Positions 56,561-64,000 of a stretch of DNA of 64,000 nucleotides are shown piece by piece; positions within the stretch are counted from its first letter, which is position 1; each line of letters opens with the position of its first letter. The stretch spans positions 62,001-126,000 of the forward strand of contig NZ_JAKVIL010000010.1 in the NCBI RefSeq assembly GCF_022601675.1, written 5' to 3'. Source of the stretch: Ancylobacter gelatini (GTDB lineage: Bacteria > Pseudomonadota > Alphaproteobacteria > Rhizobiales > Xanthobacteraceae). The position numbers were made by a program, and so were the translations under genes. The notes under the pieces were generated by a model. The model searched no databases. It was not told the DNA's origin and saw nothing but the letters and a program-made list of their open reading frames with translations.

Positions 56561-56680
56561 TCACTCCGCCAGGTCGGCATAAGGATGGTGGCCGCGCGAG
56601 GCGACGACATAAACAATCCCGCCAACCACCAGCACCCCGACCGGCATGATCAGCAGCAGCAGGAAATCCTCGGCGTTCAT
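56561..56680 (-). CDS. 39-residue single-pass membrane protein
   Basis: A very small gene that length cut-offs would miss. The product starts MNAEDFLLLLIMPVGVLVVG, runs on as GIVYVVASRG and ends HHPYADLAE. One membrane helix (about 6-28) is followed by a short polar tail. GGGGGG lies eight bases before the ATG, and the frame closes with TGA. It lies 88 bases before coaBC and 155 bases after ubiB, all on the same strand. I do not recognise a family; it may be a small subunit or regulator of a membrane complex. Confidence 0.65.
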   Translation of the reverse strand: MNAEDFLLLLIMPVGVLVVGGIVYVVASRGHHPYADLAE

Positions 56681-56835
56681 GGCTCAAGCCCCCCGAGGAG
56701 ACGTCTCGCCAGGAAATCTAGGGTGATACTGTCCGCAAGACAAATCACGCTGACCGCCGCGACGGAAGCGGCGGAGGCCAAACCGCCATTTTCGTCCGCT
56801 CGTTATGAACGAGGCTCATCGCCGCCGCCCCATTC

Positions 56836-58404
56836 TCAGAAAATGAGATGCGCCGCCAGAAGGCCCGCGATCACCCACAGCGCCGTGCTGACCCAGCGAT
56901 TGCCGCGCCCTTCCGCGCGGCCGATCTGCTCCACGCTCTCGGGCGCCAGCGCCAGACCGTCGCGGGTCGCCACGTCGAGCTGCGCCACCACACGCTGGGC
57001 GTGGCCGACCAGCTCCGGCAGGGTCTGCATGGCGCGGGCCAGCGCGCCGACGCCGTCCGCCACATCCTCGATGCGGCCCACCGGCCCGAGATTGCGCTCG
57101 ATCCAGCTCCGCACCACCGGCTCGGAGGTCTTCCACATGTCGAGCTGCGGGTCGAGCGAGCGGGCGACGCCCTCGACCACCACCATGGTCTTCTGCAGCA
57201 GCAGCAATTCGGGCCGCGTCTTCATGTCGAACAGGCTGGTGACCTCGAACAGCAGGGTCAGCAGCTTGGCCATGGAAATCTGGTCGGCGCGCCGCGAATG
57301 GATCGGCTCGCCAATGGCGCGGATCGCCTGCGCGAAATCGTCGACCGAATGATGGGCGGGCACATAGCCGGCCTCGAAATGCACCTCGGCCGTGCGCTTC
57401 CAGTCGCGCGTGATGAAGCCGTACAGGATTTCGGCGAGGAAGCGCCGTTCCTTCGGGCCGAGCCGGCCCATGATGCCGCAATCCACCGCCACCAGCCGGC
57501 CCTGCGGGTCGACGAAGAGATTGCCCGGATGCATGTCGGCATGGAAGAAGCCGTCGCGCAGCGCGTGGCGCAGGAAGGACTGCATCACCGTGCGCCCCAG
57601 CGCCGGCAGGTCGTGCCCGGCCGCCCTGAGCGCGTCCATGTCGTTGAGCTTGACGCCGTCGATCCACTCGGTGGTCAGCACCTCGCGGCCCGTGCGGTCC
57701 CAATCCACCGCCGGCACGCGGAAATCACTCTCGCCTTCGGTATTCTGCGCGAGTTCGGCCAGCGCGGAGGCTTCCAGACGCAGGTCCATCTCCATCGCCA
57801 CCGAGCGCGCCAGCGTGTCGACGATGGCGACGAGCCGCAGCCGGCGGCCTTCCGGCGAGGCACGCTCGCCGAAATGGGCGGCGCGGTAGAAGGAGGACAG
57901 ATCGATGCGGAAGCGGCGCTGCACGTCGGGACGCAGCACCTTGACCGCGACAGCGCGGCGCTCGCCATCGGTCTCCACCACCTCGCCCTTGTGCACCTGC
58001 GCGATCGAAGCGGCGGCGATGGCCGGGCCGAGCACGGCATAGGCCACGCTGGCGGGACGGCCGAGCGAGCGCTGGATCGCCTCCTCCGCCACCGGCATCG
58101 GGAAGGCGGGCATGCGATCCTGCAGCACTTCGAGGTCGCGGGCGAGCTTGGGGCCGACCACGTCCGGCCGGGTGGCGAGGAACTGGCCGAGCTTTACATA
58201 GGACGGGCCGAGCCGCGACAGGGCGGCCGAAAGCCGCGCGGCGCTGGAGGCCGGGCCGCGTCGCTCGATCAGGCGGGCGAGCGCGAACAGCGGCTCGGAA
58301 CCCGGCGGCAGCGCGCCGGGATCGATGCGCGACAGCACGCCCTCGCGGGCCATGACATAGCCGGCGCGGGCAAGGCGAAGGAAATCTCCGAACGGGGTCG
58401 CCAC
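56836..58404 (-). CDS. ubiB: UbiB family kinase-like ubiquinone biosynthesis protein
   Basis: Atypical protein-kinase-like ATPase (ADCK/COQ8 family) that supports ubiquinone synthesis at the membrane, 522 residues. The KxGQ motif is in YVKLGQFLATRPD, the Ala-rich loop is AAASIAQVHKG, and VAVKVLRP has the nucleotide lysine. FHADMHPGNLFVD and VDCGIMGRL are the catalytic and metal loops. One or two C-terminal membrane helices follow (WVIAGLLAAHLIF). It starts with GTG five bases after ubiE. Confidence 0.95.
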   Translation of the reverse strand: MATPFGDFLRLARAGYVMAREGVLSRIDPGALPPGSEPLFALARLIERRGPASSAARLSAALSRLGPSYVKLGQFLATRPDVVGPKLARDLEVLQDRMPAFPMPVAEEAIQRSLGRPASVAYAVLGPAIAAASIAQVHKGEVVETDGERRAVAVKVLRPDVQRRFRIDLSSFYRAAHFGERASPEGRRLRLVAIVDTLARSVAMEMDLRLEASALAELAQNTEGESDFRVPAVDWDRTGREVLTTEWIDGVKLNDMDALRAAGHDLPALGRTVMQSFLRHALRDGFFHADMHPGNLFVDPQGRLVAVDCGIMGRLGPKERRFLAEILYGFITRDWKRTAEVHFEAGYVPAHHSVDDFAQAIRAIGEPIHSRRADQISMAKLLTLLFEVTSLFDMKTRPELLLLQKTMVVVEGVARSLDPQLDMWKTSEPVVRSWIERNLGPVGRIEDVADGVGALARAMQTLPELVGHAQRVVAQLDVATRDGLALAPESVEQIGRAEGRGNRWVSTALWVIAGLLAAHLIF

Positions 58405-58409
58405 GCCGG

Positions 58410-59243
58410 TCAGATCCGCACGGCGGAATGCAGGGCGACGATGCCCCCGGTCAGCGGCGTCCAGTCCACCCGCTTCAGCCCGGCCTCGCGCATGAGCTGG
58501 GCGAAGACTTCCGGGGCGGGAAAGCGGCGGATCGATTCGACGAGGTACTGGTAGGACTCGGCGTCGCCCGTGACCATCTTGCCCATGCCGGGGATCAGCT
58601 TGAACGAATAGGTGTCGTAGATGGCATCGAGGCCGGGCACGTCGACGCGGGAGAATTCCAGCACCAGACAGCGCCCGCCGGGCTTGAGCACCCGGCGCAT
58701 CTCGGCGAGCGCCTTGTCCATGCGCGGCACGTTGCGGATGCCGAAGGCGATGGTCACGGCATCGAAGGAGCGGTCGGCGAAAGGCAGTTCTTCGGCATTG
58801 GCCTCGACGAACTCCACCCGATCGGCGAGCCCCTTGGCCGCGGCGCGCTCACGACCGACGCCGAGCATGCCGCCATTGATGTCGGCGACCGTGGCGCGGG
58901 TGCCGGCGCCGCCGGCCTCCACGGTGCGGAACGAGACGTCACCCGTGCCGCCGGCCACGTCCAGCAGCGCAAAGGGGCGCTCGCTCTTCGGAGGGCGGAG
59001 CTTCGAGACCAGCAGGTCCTTCCAGACGCGGTGAAGGCCGAGCGACATCAGGTCGTTCATCACGTCGTAGCGCTTGGCAACGGAGTGGAACACCTCGTCC
59101 ACCATGCGCTGCTTCTGCGCGAGCGGCACGGTGCGGAAGCCGAAATGGGTGTCGGTGGGCGTACCCGCGCCGTCCGGCGTCACCTGGTCCGGCGTCATCT
59201 GGTCCGGGGCGGCGTCGTTCTTCGCCATCGTGCTCGCAGCCAT
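58410..59243 (-). CDS. ubiE: demethylmenaquinone/ubiquinone C-methyltransferase UbiE
   Basis: SAM-dependent C-methyltransferase of quinone biosynthesis, 277 residues. It contains [19 protein letters not shown], the SAM-binding [28 protein letters not shown] and the FEFS-like LEFSRVD. I use ATG 59243 with AGAGGG six bases upstream. The first 35 residues, with a repeated PDQ(M/V)TPD, are extra compared with E. coli UbiE. It leads ubiE-ubiB. Confidence 0.95.
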   Translation of the reverse strand: MAASTMAKNDAAPDQMTPDQVTPDGAGTPTDTHFGFRTVPLAQKQRMVDEVFHSVAKRYDVMNDLMSLGLHRVWKDLLVSKLRPPKSERPFALLDVAGGTGDVSFRTVEAGGAGTRATVADINGGMLGVGRERAAAKGLADRVEFVEANAEELPFADRSFDAVTIAFGIRNVPRMDKALAEMRRVLKPGGRCLVLEFSRVDVPGLDAIYDTYSFKLIPGMGKMVTGDAESYQYLVESIRRFPAPEVFAQLMREAGLKRVDWTPLTGGIVALHSAVRI

Positions 59244-59365
59244 GGTCCGCCCTCTCGATCGAAACGGCGCGGACCATAGCGGAGACGCCACCGCACTGCC
59301 AAGCCGGGAGACGGCGGAGCTGGCCCGCTTCGGTGACAGGCCGGCGCGCCGCGTGGGCGGGGATG

Positions 59366-60376
59366 TCAGATCACCTTCACCACGGTGCCGACGCCGACAC
59401 GATTATAGAGGTCGATCACGTCCTGGTTGCGCATGCGGAAGCAGCCGGAGGACACCGCCTGCCCGATCGACTCCGGCTCGTTGGAGCCGTGGATGCGGTA
59501 GAGCGTGTCGCCGAGATAGAGCGCGCGGGCGCCGAGCGGGTTGTCCTCGCCGCCGGGCATATAGTTCGGCAAATCCGGCCGGCGCTGGATCATTTCCGAC
59601 GGCGGGCGCCAGTCCGGCCATTCCGCCTTGCGGCTGATTCGCTGCGTGCCGGTCCAGCCGAAGCCCTCGCGACCGACGCCGATGCCGTAGCGCACCGCCG
59701 TGCCGTCGCCCTGGACGAGGTAGAGGAAACGCGCGCCGGTATCGACGATGATGGTGCCCCGCGCCTCGCTGGACGTGTAGCGCACCACCTTGCGATTATA
59801 TTTCGGATCGACACCCTTGGCGCCCGTCGAGGGGCGATAGACCGGGAGCGGGGCGTCGTCCTCGTCATACTCGAAATCATCGGCCTCGACCGCGGCGACC
59901 TGCTCGACCGGCGGGCTCGTGTAGACGTCCGGCGCGGGAATGCCGCCGCCGCGGGTCTGGATGGTGATGTTGCCGCGCGGCACAGCGCCATAGACATTCG
60001 CCGCGGGTGCGGCGCGATAGGTGCCGCCGCTGCGATAGGTGCCGCCATAACCGCCGCCGACATCCATTGGCGGACGGGGCGCCGTCACGGTCGCGGGCGG
60101 GTAGACGTAATTGCCGCCGGGCTGCCAGCCACGGCCGGTCTCCTGCGCGGCGGCCCGACGCTGGGTGCCGCGCGGCGCGGACGCCACGCCCCGGCTGGAG
60201 AAGACGCCGTAATTGGAATCGGTGACGCCATAGACGCCCTGCGCGAGGGCCGGCGAGCCGGCAACGCCAAGCCCGATCGCAAGCACGAATCCAAGAGTCG
60301 TAATGCCAAGCGGCAACCTGACGAGGCGCCAGGCCCGGGCCACGACGCGGATCGACAGCGAATCAGAATGAGGCAT
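59366..60376 (-). CDS. L,D-transpeptidase (YkuD domain)
   Basis: A 336-residue envelope enzyme. It has an N-terminal signal segment (about 18-45, ending SPALAQ), then a long Gly/Tyr/Pro/Arg-rich linker (about 46-185). A C-terminal YkuD domain follows, with catalytic His296 in [13 protein letters not shown] and Cys312 in SSGCFRMRN. Such enzymes make 3-3 cross-links in peptidoglycan or attach proteins to it. ATG 60376 is chosen over GTG 60388; neither ribosome site is ideal. CtrA-like motifs lie just upstream. Confidence 0.92.
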   Translation of the reverse strand: MPHSDSLSIRVVARAWRLVRLPLGITTLGFVLAIGLGVAGSPALAQGVYGVTDSNYGVFSSRGVASAPRGTQRRAAAQETGRGWQPGGNYVYPPATVTAPRPPMDVGGGYGGTYRSGGTYRAAPAANVYGAVPRGNITIQTRGGGIPAPDVYTSPPVEQVAAVEADDFEYDEDDAPLPVYRPSTGAKGVDPKYNRKVVRYTSSEARGTIIVDTGARFLYLVQGDGTAVRYGIGVGREGFGWTGTQRISRKAEWPDWRPPSEMIQRRPDLPNYMPGGEDNPLGARALYLGDTLYRIHGSNEPESIGQAVSSGCFRMRNQDVIDLYNRVGVGTVVKVI

Positions 60377-60405
60377 GGCGGACGACACTCCGGCAGTGAC
60401 GTTAC

Positions 60406-60446
60406 ATTAACCACAAGCTGCCCGCCTATGGTTAATTTACCGTTAG
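60406..60446. promoter_or_regulatory. CtrA-like site upstream of the L,D-transpeptidase
   Basis: TTAA-N7-TTAG at 60432-60446 is one base from the CtrA consensus TTAA-N7-TTAA. An exact 8-bp inverted repeat ATTAACCA (60406-60413) and TGGTTAAT (60429-60436) overlaps it. The sites lie 30-70 bases before the start codon, in a promoter-like AT-rich stretch. Confidence 0.4.
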
Positions 60447-60496
60447 TGCCGGTACCGCAATCTGGTGCCGCCGCGAGGTTTCACGCGCCTCGGACG

Positions 60497-60973
60497 TCAG
60501 GAGGTGCAGCGCACGTAGACCATGGTGCCGTAGCGGCCGGAGACTTCCTTGTCGACCCATTTGAGCACCAGCACCTGCCCGTCGAAGCGCAGCACCTCGC
60601 GGTCGGTCTCGGCGCCGGCCGGCTCATCCGGCAGACCGATGAAGATCGGGCCGCCGGCGACCTGCTTCGACACTACTTCGGACGGCTGCGACTGGTCGGC
60701 CAGATACATCATGAAGCCGCCGGAGGTGCCGGGGCTGATCACGTAGGGCTGGCGGCAGCCCTGCCGGGCCTGCGCCTCGGTGCGCGTCGCGTCCTCCGGC
60801 CGGTGATAGGCGGCGAGCCCCCATTTGCCCTCGACCTGCGCCGGCTGGATCGGCGAGGTGAATTGCGGCATGGCAGGCTGCGGCGCCGGGGCCTGCGTGG
60901 AGGCGCAACCTGCCGCAAGGGCAGCCAAGACGCCGAGAGCCGACAGGCGCAGGGAACGGGAGAAGACGGTCAT
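60497..60973 (-). CDS. predicted lipoprotein of unknown function
   Basis: A 158-residue protein with a lipoprotein signal: hydrophobic residues 9-22 and lipobox LAAGC with Cys23. A short Pro-rich lead is followed by a compact domain with VEGKWGLAAYHRPEDATR and GQVLVLKWVDKEVSGRYGTMVYVRC (in part). The two Cys (in QGCRQPY and at YVRCTS) could pair. It weakly resembles the protease-inhibitor Inh/AprI beta-barrel, which I cannot confirm. GGAG lies six bases before the ATG. It is upstream of the L,D-transpeptidase gene on the same strand. Confidence 0.8.
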   Translation of the reverse strand: MTVFSRSLRLSALGVLAALAAGCASTQAPAPQPAMPQFTSPIQPAQVEGKWGLAAYHRPEDATRTEAQARQGCRQPYVISPGTSGGFMMYLADQSQPSEVVSKQVAGGPIFIGLPDEPAGAETDREVLRFDGQVLVLKWVDKEVSGRYGTMVYVRCTS

Positions 60974-61157
60974 TGAGCACTCCGGTACGGGCAGATGCCG
61001 GGCGATGGGCGGATCGGCGCGCGCGAACCCGTGGAAACAGATTCGCATGCTGGCATAATGATTGAGCTTTACGCCAGATGGACGCGCGAACATAGTCCGC
61101 GCGCGCTCGGTAGTCGACGCGGGCCGGCCCGGTGGCCGGGAATTTATCGTGGTGCCC

Positions 61158-61667
61158 ATGCATATCCGTCCAGCGACCGATGAGGACGGCGACGCCATCG
61201 CCGACCTGATCGAAACGGCCTTCGCCGAATATGATGGCTGCCTGTTCGATCGCGCCGCCGAATTTCCCGAGCTCGACGCCATCGCCAGCCATTTCGTCGC
61301 GCGCGGCGGCATCATCTGGGTCGCGGAACTGGACGGCGCGGTGGTGGGCTCGCTGGCGCTGTCCCCCAGCCGGGAAGCGGACGCCGCGCCCGGCACGCAG
61401 GAAATCACCAAGGTCTATGTGGCGCACGCCGCCCGCCGGCAGGGCATTGCGCGGGCGCTGTTCGAGACCGCGCGAACGGAGGCGATGGCGCGCGGCGCGC
61501 CGGAAATCCGGTTGTGGACCGACACCCGCTTTCTCGACGCGCATCGTTTCTATGAAACCTGCGGCTTCCGGCGGGGCGTGGGCGCGCGTGCGCTCCACGA
61601 CATTTCCGCCACCTGGGAATATCCCTACGCCCTGGCGCTGGTCGCCGCGTCCGTATCGGAAAGCTGA
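61158..61667 (+). CDS. GNAT-family N-acetyltransferase
   Basis: A 169-residue acetyltransferase starting IRPATDEDGDAIADLIETAF. The acetyl-CoA-binding motif A is KVYVAHAARRQGIARALFETA (in part), and motif B includes RFLDAHRFYETCGFR. The substrate is unknown. The start is ATG 61158; a GTG two codons earlier is possible and no clear ribosome site marks either. The EamA transporter gene follows after six bases, so they are probably co-transcribed. Confidence 0.87.
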   Translation: MHIRPATDEDGDAIADLIETAFAEYDGCLFDRAAEFPELDAIASHFVARGGIIWVAELDGAVVGSLALSPSREADAAPGTQEITKVYVAHAARRQGIARALFETARTEAMARGAPEIRLWTDTRFLDAHRFYETCGFRRGVGARALHDISATWEYPYALALVAASVSES

Positions 61668-61673
61668 TCCGCC

Positions 61674-62567
61674 ATGCCCGCCTTCGTTTCAAGCCCCGCC
61701 CTGGCGGCGGTGGCCGGCATCGGCCTGCTCTCGGTCATGGACGGGCTGATCAAACATGTCGCGGCCGATTTCGGCACCGGGCAATTGGTGGTGATGCGCT
61801 ATGTGTTCGGCTCGCTGGTCGCGTTCATCGTCTTCCGGGCGATGCGCACCCGCTGGCCGGACTGGCGCACGGTCCGCCCCCATGCCTGGCGCTCGGTGGT
61901 GGTGGCGGCCACCGCCGTCTGCTTCTTCTACGCGCTCTCGGTACTGCCGCTGGCCGTGGTGCTGGCGCTGTCCTTCACCTCGCCGATCTTCATCGCGCTG
62001 TTCGCCGCGCTGCTGCTCGGCGAGCGGCCGGGTGGTGCCGTGCTGGCGGCCCTGACGCTGGGCGTGATCGGCGTCATCGTGGTGTTGTGGGACGAGCTCG
62101 CCCGGGCCAACGCCGGGGCAAACGGGCTCGGCATCGCCGCCGCCATCGGCTCGGCCGTCACCTATGCGCTGTCCATGGTGACGCTCAAGAGCCGGGCCGC
62201 GCGCGATCCCCTGCCAACCATCGTCCTGCTGCAGAACGCGCTGTCGGGGCTGCTGGTCGCCCCGCTCGGGCTCATGGGCTGGAGCACGCCCTCGGCGACG
62301 GAACTCGCCCTGTTCGCACTGATCGGGCTGCTCGGCACCGCCGGCCATCTGTGCATGGCCTGGGCTTATGGGCGCGCCGATGCCAGCCGGCTCGGCGTGC
62401 TGGAATATACCGCCTTCGTCTGGGCGGTCGCGATCGGCCTGTTCGCCTTTGGCGAGGTGCCCTCGGTGAGCACGCTCAGCGGGGCGGCGCTGATCGTCGG
62501 CGGCGCGCTGCTGGCCTCGCGCCACCCCGCCACGATCAAGGAGCCCGAGATCGAGATCGGGCCGTGA
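61674..62567 (+). CDS. EamA/DMT-family membrane transporter
   Basis: A 297-residue inner-membrane protein with ten predicted helices in two EamA repeats: the first contains LLSVMDGLIKHVAADFG and LALSFTSPIFIALFAALLLGE (in part), the second GHLCMAWAYGRADASRLGVLEYTAF (in part). Family members move small metabolites outward or inward; the substrate is not predictable. It is linked to the acetyltransferase gene by a six-base gap. Confidence 0.88.
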   Translation: MPAFVSSPALAAVAGIGLLSVMDGLIKHVAADFGTGQLVVMRYVFGSLVAFIVFRAMRTRWPDWRTVRPHAWRSVVVAATAVCFFYALSVLPLAVVLALSFTSPIFIALFAALLLGERPGGAVLAALTLGVIGVIVVLWDELARANAGANGLGIAAAIGSAVTYALSMVTLKSRAARDPLPTIVLLQNALSGLLVAPLGLMGWSTPSATELALFALIGLLGTAGHLCMAWAYGRADASRLGVLEYTAFVWAVAIGLFAFGEVPSVSTLSGAALIVGGALLASRHPATIKEPEIEIGP

Positions 62568-62764
62568 CGCGGCTCGCAACGCCGGCCCCTTGGCGCCTTC
62601 GTCGCACCAACACGGGCGCGAAGTGGGTGGACGCGGCCTCGTCCCGCTATAGTTTAGCCCACACCGGCGACCCGATGCCGCCCGCCGCCCCGATACTCGC
62701 CCGCACCACGCTTACCTGCATAACGCGCGCCTTTGCGACGCTCGAATCCCAGCGGAGACCTGCC

Positions 62765-64000
62765 ATGCGCCGATCCTTCCTCCCGCGCGGCCCCATCCTG
62801 CGGGCGGCTCTCGGCCCGCTGTGCGCGGTCGCGCTTGCCCTCGGCCTCCCGGTTACCGGCGCGCGGGCGGCCGAGCCGATCCGCATCGGCGAGATGAACA
62901 GCTACAAGGCGCAGCCCGCCTTCCTCGCGCCCTACCGCAAAGGGATGGAGCTGGCGGTGGATCAGATCAATGCCGCAGGCGGCATTGGCGGACGCCCGCT
63001 CGAACTCATCATCCGCGACGATGGCGGCAATCCCGGCGATGCCATCCGCGTCGCCGAGGAACTGATCACCCGCGAGAAGGTCGACGTGCTCGCCGGCACC
63101 TTCCTGTCCCATGTCGGGCTGGCGGTGGCGGGCTTCGCCGACAAGCGCAAGGTGTTCTTCCTCGCCGCCGAGCCGCTGACCGACAAGATCACCTGGTCCG
63201 ACGGCAACCGCTACACCTTCCGCCTGCGACCCTCGACCTACATGCAGGTCGCGATGCTGATGCCGGCGGCGGTGGAGAAGAAGGCGAAGCGCTGGGCCAT
63301 CGTCTATCCGAACTATGAATACGGCCAGTCCGCCGCCGCCACCTTCAAGGAGAAGCTGAAGGCGGCACAACCCGATGTCGAATTCGTCGCCGAGCAGGCC
63401 ACCCCGCTCGGCAAGCTCGATGCCGGCCCGGTGGTGCAGGCGCTGGCGGACGCCAGGCCCGACGCGGTGTTCAACGTGCTGTTCGGGCCGGACCTCGCCA
63501 AATTCGTGCGTGAGATGAATGCCCGCGAGGCGCTGAAGGACACGTTCTTCGTCTCGCTGCTGTCGGGCGAGCCGGAATATCTCGACCCGCTGAAGGGCGA
63601 GGCGCCGGTCGGCTGGGTGGTGACCGGCTATCCCTGGTACGACATCCCGACGCCCGCGCATCAGGCCTTTCTCGATGCCTATCAGAAGGCGTATGGCGAG
63701 CCCCCGCGCCTTGGCTCGATCGTGGGTTACACCGCGATCACCTCTCTGGCCGCCGGGCTGAAGAAGGCCGGGAGCACCGATCCCGAAAAGCTGGTCGCCG
63801 CCTTCGAGGGGCTCGATGTGGTCGGCCCGTTCGGCCCGTTCCAGTACCGCGCCAGCGACCATCAGGCGACCATGGGCGCCTTTGTCGGCCCGATCGGCCT
63901 CAAGGACGGCATGGGCGTGATGCTCGATCCCGTCTATGTCGACGGGCTGAGCGTGCTGCCCTCCGACGACGAGGTGAAGAAACTGCGGCCGGCCGCGCGC
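62765..64000 (+). CDS. branched-chain amino acid-type ABC transporter substrate-binding protein (3' end beyond window)
   Basis: Periplasmic binding protein of the Leu/Ile/Val-BP family (Peripla_BP_6). A signal peptide spans about 1-38 (GARAAEP at its end). The mature domain follows with MELAVDQINAAGGIGGRPLELIIRDDGGNP (in part), LAGTFLSHVGLAVAGFAD, RWAIVYPNYEYGQSAA and GYPWYDIPTPAHQAFLDAY (in part). The 412 codons run to the last base of the window; most of the family length (about 400) is present, so only a short tail is missing. GGAGA lies six bases before the ATG. Permease and ATPase genes would be expected downstream, outside the window. True ligands vary widely in this family. Confidence 0.92.
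   Translation, partial: MRRSFLPRGPILRAALGPLCAVALALGLPVTGARAAEPIRIGEMNSYKAQPAFLAPYRKGMELAVDQINAAGGIGGRPLELIIRDDGGNPGDAIRVAEELITREKVDVLAGTFLSHVGLAVAGFADKRKVFFLAAEPLTDKITWSDGNRYTFRLRPSTYMQVAMLMPAAVEKKAKRWAIVYPNYEYGQSAAATFKEKLKAAQPDVEFVAEQATPLGKLDAGPVVQALADARPDAVFNVLFGPDLAKFVREMNAREALKDTFFVSLLSGEPEYLDPLKGEAPVGWVVTGYPWYDIPTPAHQAFLDAYQKAYGEPPRLGSIVGYTAITSLAAGLKKAGSTDPEKLVAAFEGLDVVGPFGPFQYRASDHQATMGAFVGPIGLKDGMGVMLDPVYVDGLSVLPSDDEVKKLRPAAR

Overview
This is an ordinary-looking, high-GC alphaproteobacterial chromosome segment. The gene set and order point to Hyphomicrobiales: divL, a tsaE-amgK fusion, murU, addB, addA and trxA in a row; a PII/Amt pair; an aminotransferase, ftsK, a lolA-like gene and xthA in a row; ScfR next to isocitrate lyase; and DUF2794 and DUF1223 proteins. 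A Xanthobacteraceae-type genus (Ancylobacter/Starkeya/Xanthobacter) is my guess from overall protein similarity, not from any search. I see no rRNA, tRNA, CRISPR array, insertion sequence, prophage or integron. Nearly all long secondary reading frames are antisense shadows caused by high GC content.

Layout. 1-4344 (minus): F1 ATP synthase genes atpH-A-G-D, with atpD cut by the window edge. 4699-6017 (minus): haem exporter genes ccmA-ccmB, without ccmC. 6237-10015 (plus): aconitase with a strong terminator, then a DUF1223 protein. 10016-10451: an unusual gene-free region with a minus-strand terminator, an inverted repeat and phased GATCGGCG repeats. 10452-12842 (plus): DUF2794 and the agmatine-to-putrescine genes aguB-aguA. 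12895-15244: a UbiH-type monooxygenase (minus) and TesB thioesterase (plus). 15429-17311: glnK-amtB behind a sigma-54-like promoter. 17515-25082 (plus): aminotransferase, ftsK, lolA-like, xthA, a LptM-type lipoprotein and lysA. 25092-27481 (minus): ftsE-ftsX-ydcF. 27708-29695: hpt and a diguanylate cyclase, overlapping at their 3' ends. 29800-35433: the glyoxylate-shunt block, made of ScfR (minus), an unknown 81-residue protein, aceA and glcB. 35709-40877 (plus): a large MscS channel, a VOC dioxygenase and a benzoylformate-decarboxylase-like enzyme. 40943-52993 (minus): divL, tsaE-amgK, murU, addB, addA and trxA. 53172-60973 (minus): a lipoprotein, an L,D-transpeptidase, ubiE, ubiB, a 39-residue membrane protein, coaBC, dut, an Rrf2 regulator and cysK. 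61158-64000 (plus): a GNAT acetyltransferase, an EamA transporter and a branched-chain amino acid-type binding protein cut by the window edge.

How the genes fit together. Aconitase, isocitrate lyase and malate synthase G supply the TCA/glyoxylate route. The ScfR regulator and the repeated CTTTACA motif in its divergent promoter region suggest local control of that route. AmgK and MurU form the MurNAc recycling branch of cell-wall metabolism. FtsK, FtsEX and DivL are division or cell-cycle genes. The PII/Amt pair with its sigma-54-like promoter is a standard nitrogen-scavenging unit.

I did not find a clear new multi-gene system. The observations most worth checking are the CTTTACA repeats and small protein beside aceA, the putative small RNA and phased repeats near 10.1-10.4 kb, a near-ideal G-quadruplex motif inside the tsaE-amgK tail, the 39-residue membrane protein before coaBC, and a His-to-Tyr change at a catalytic position of the decarboxylase.
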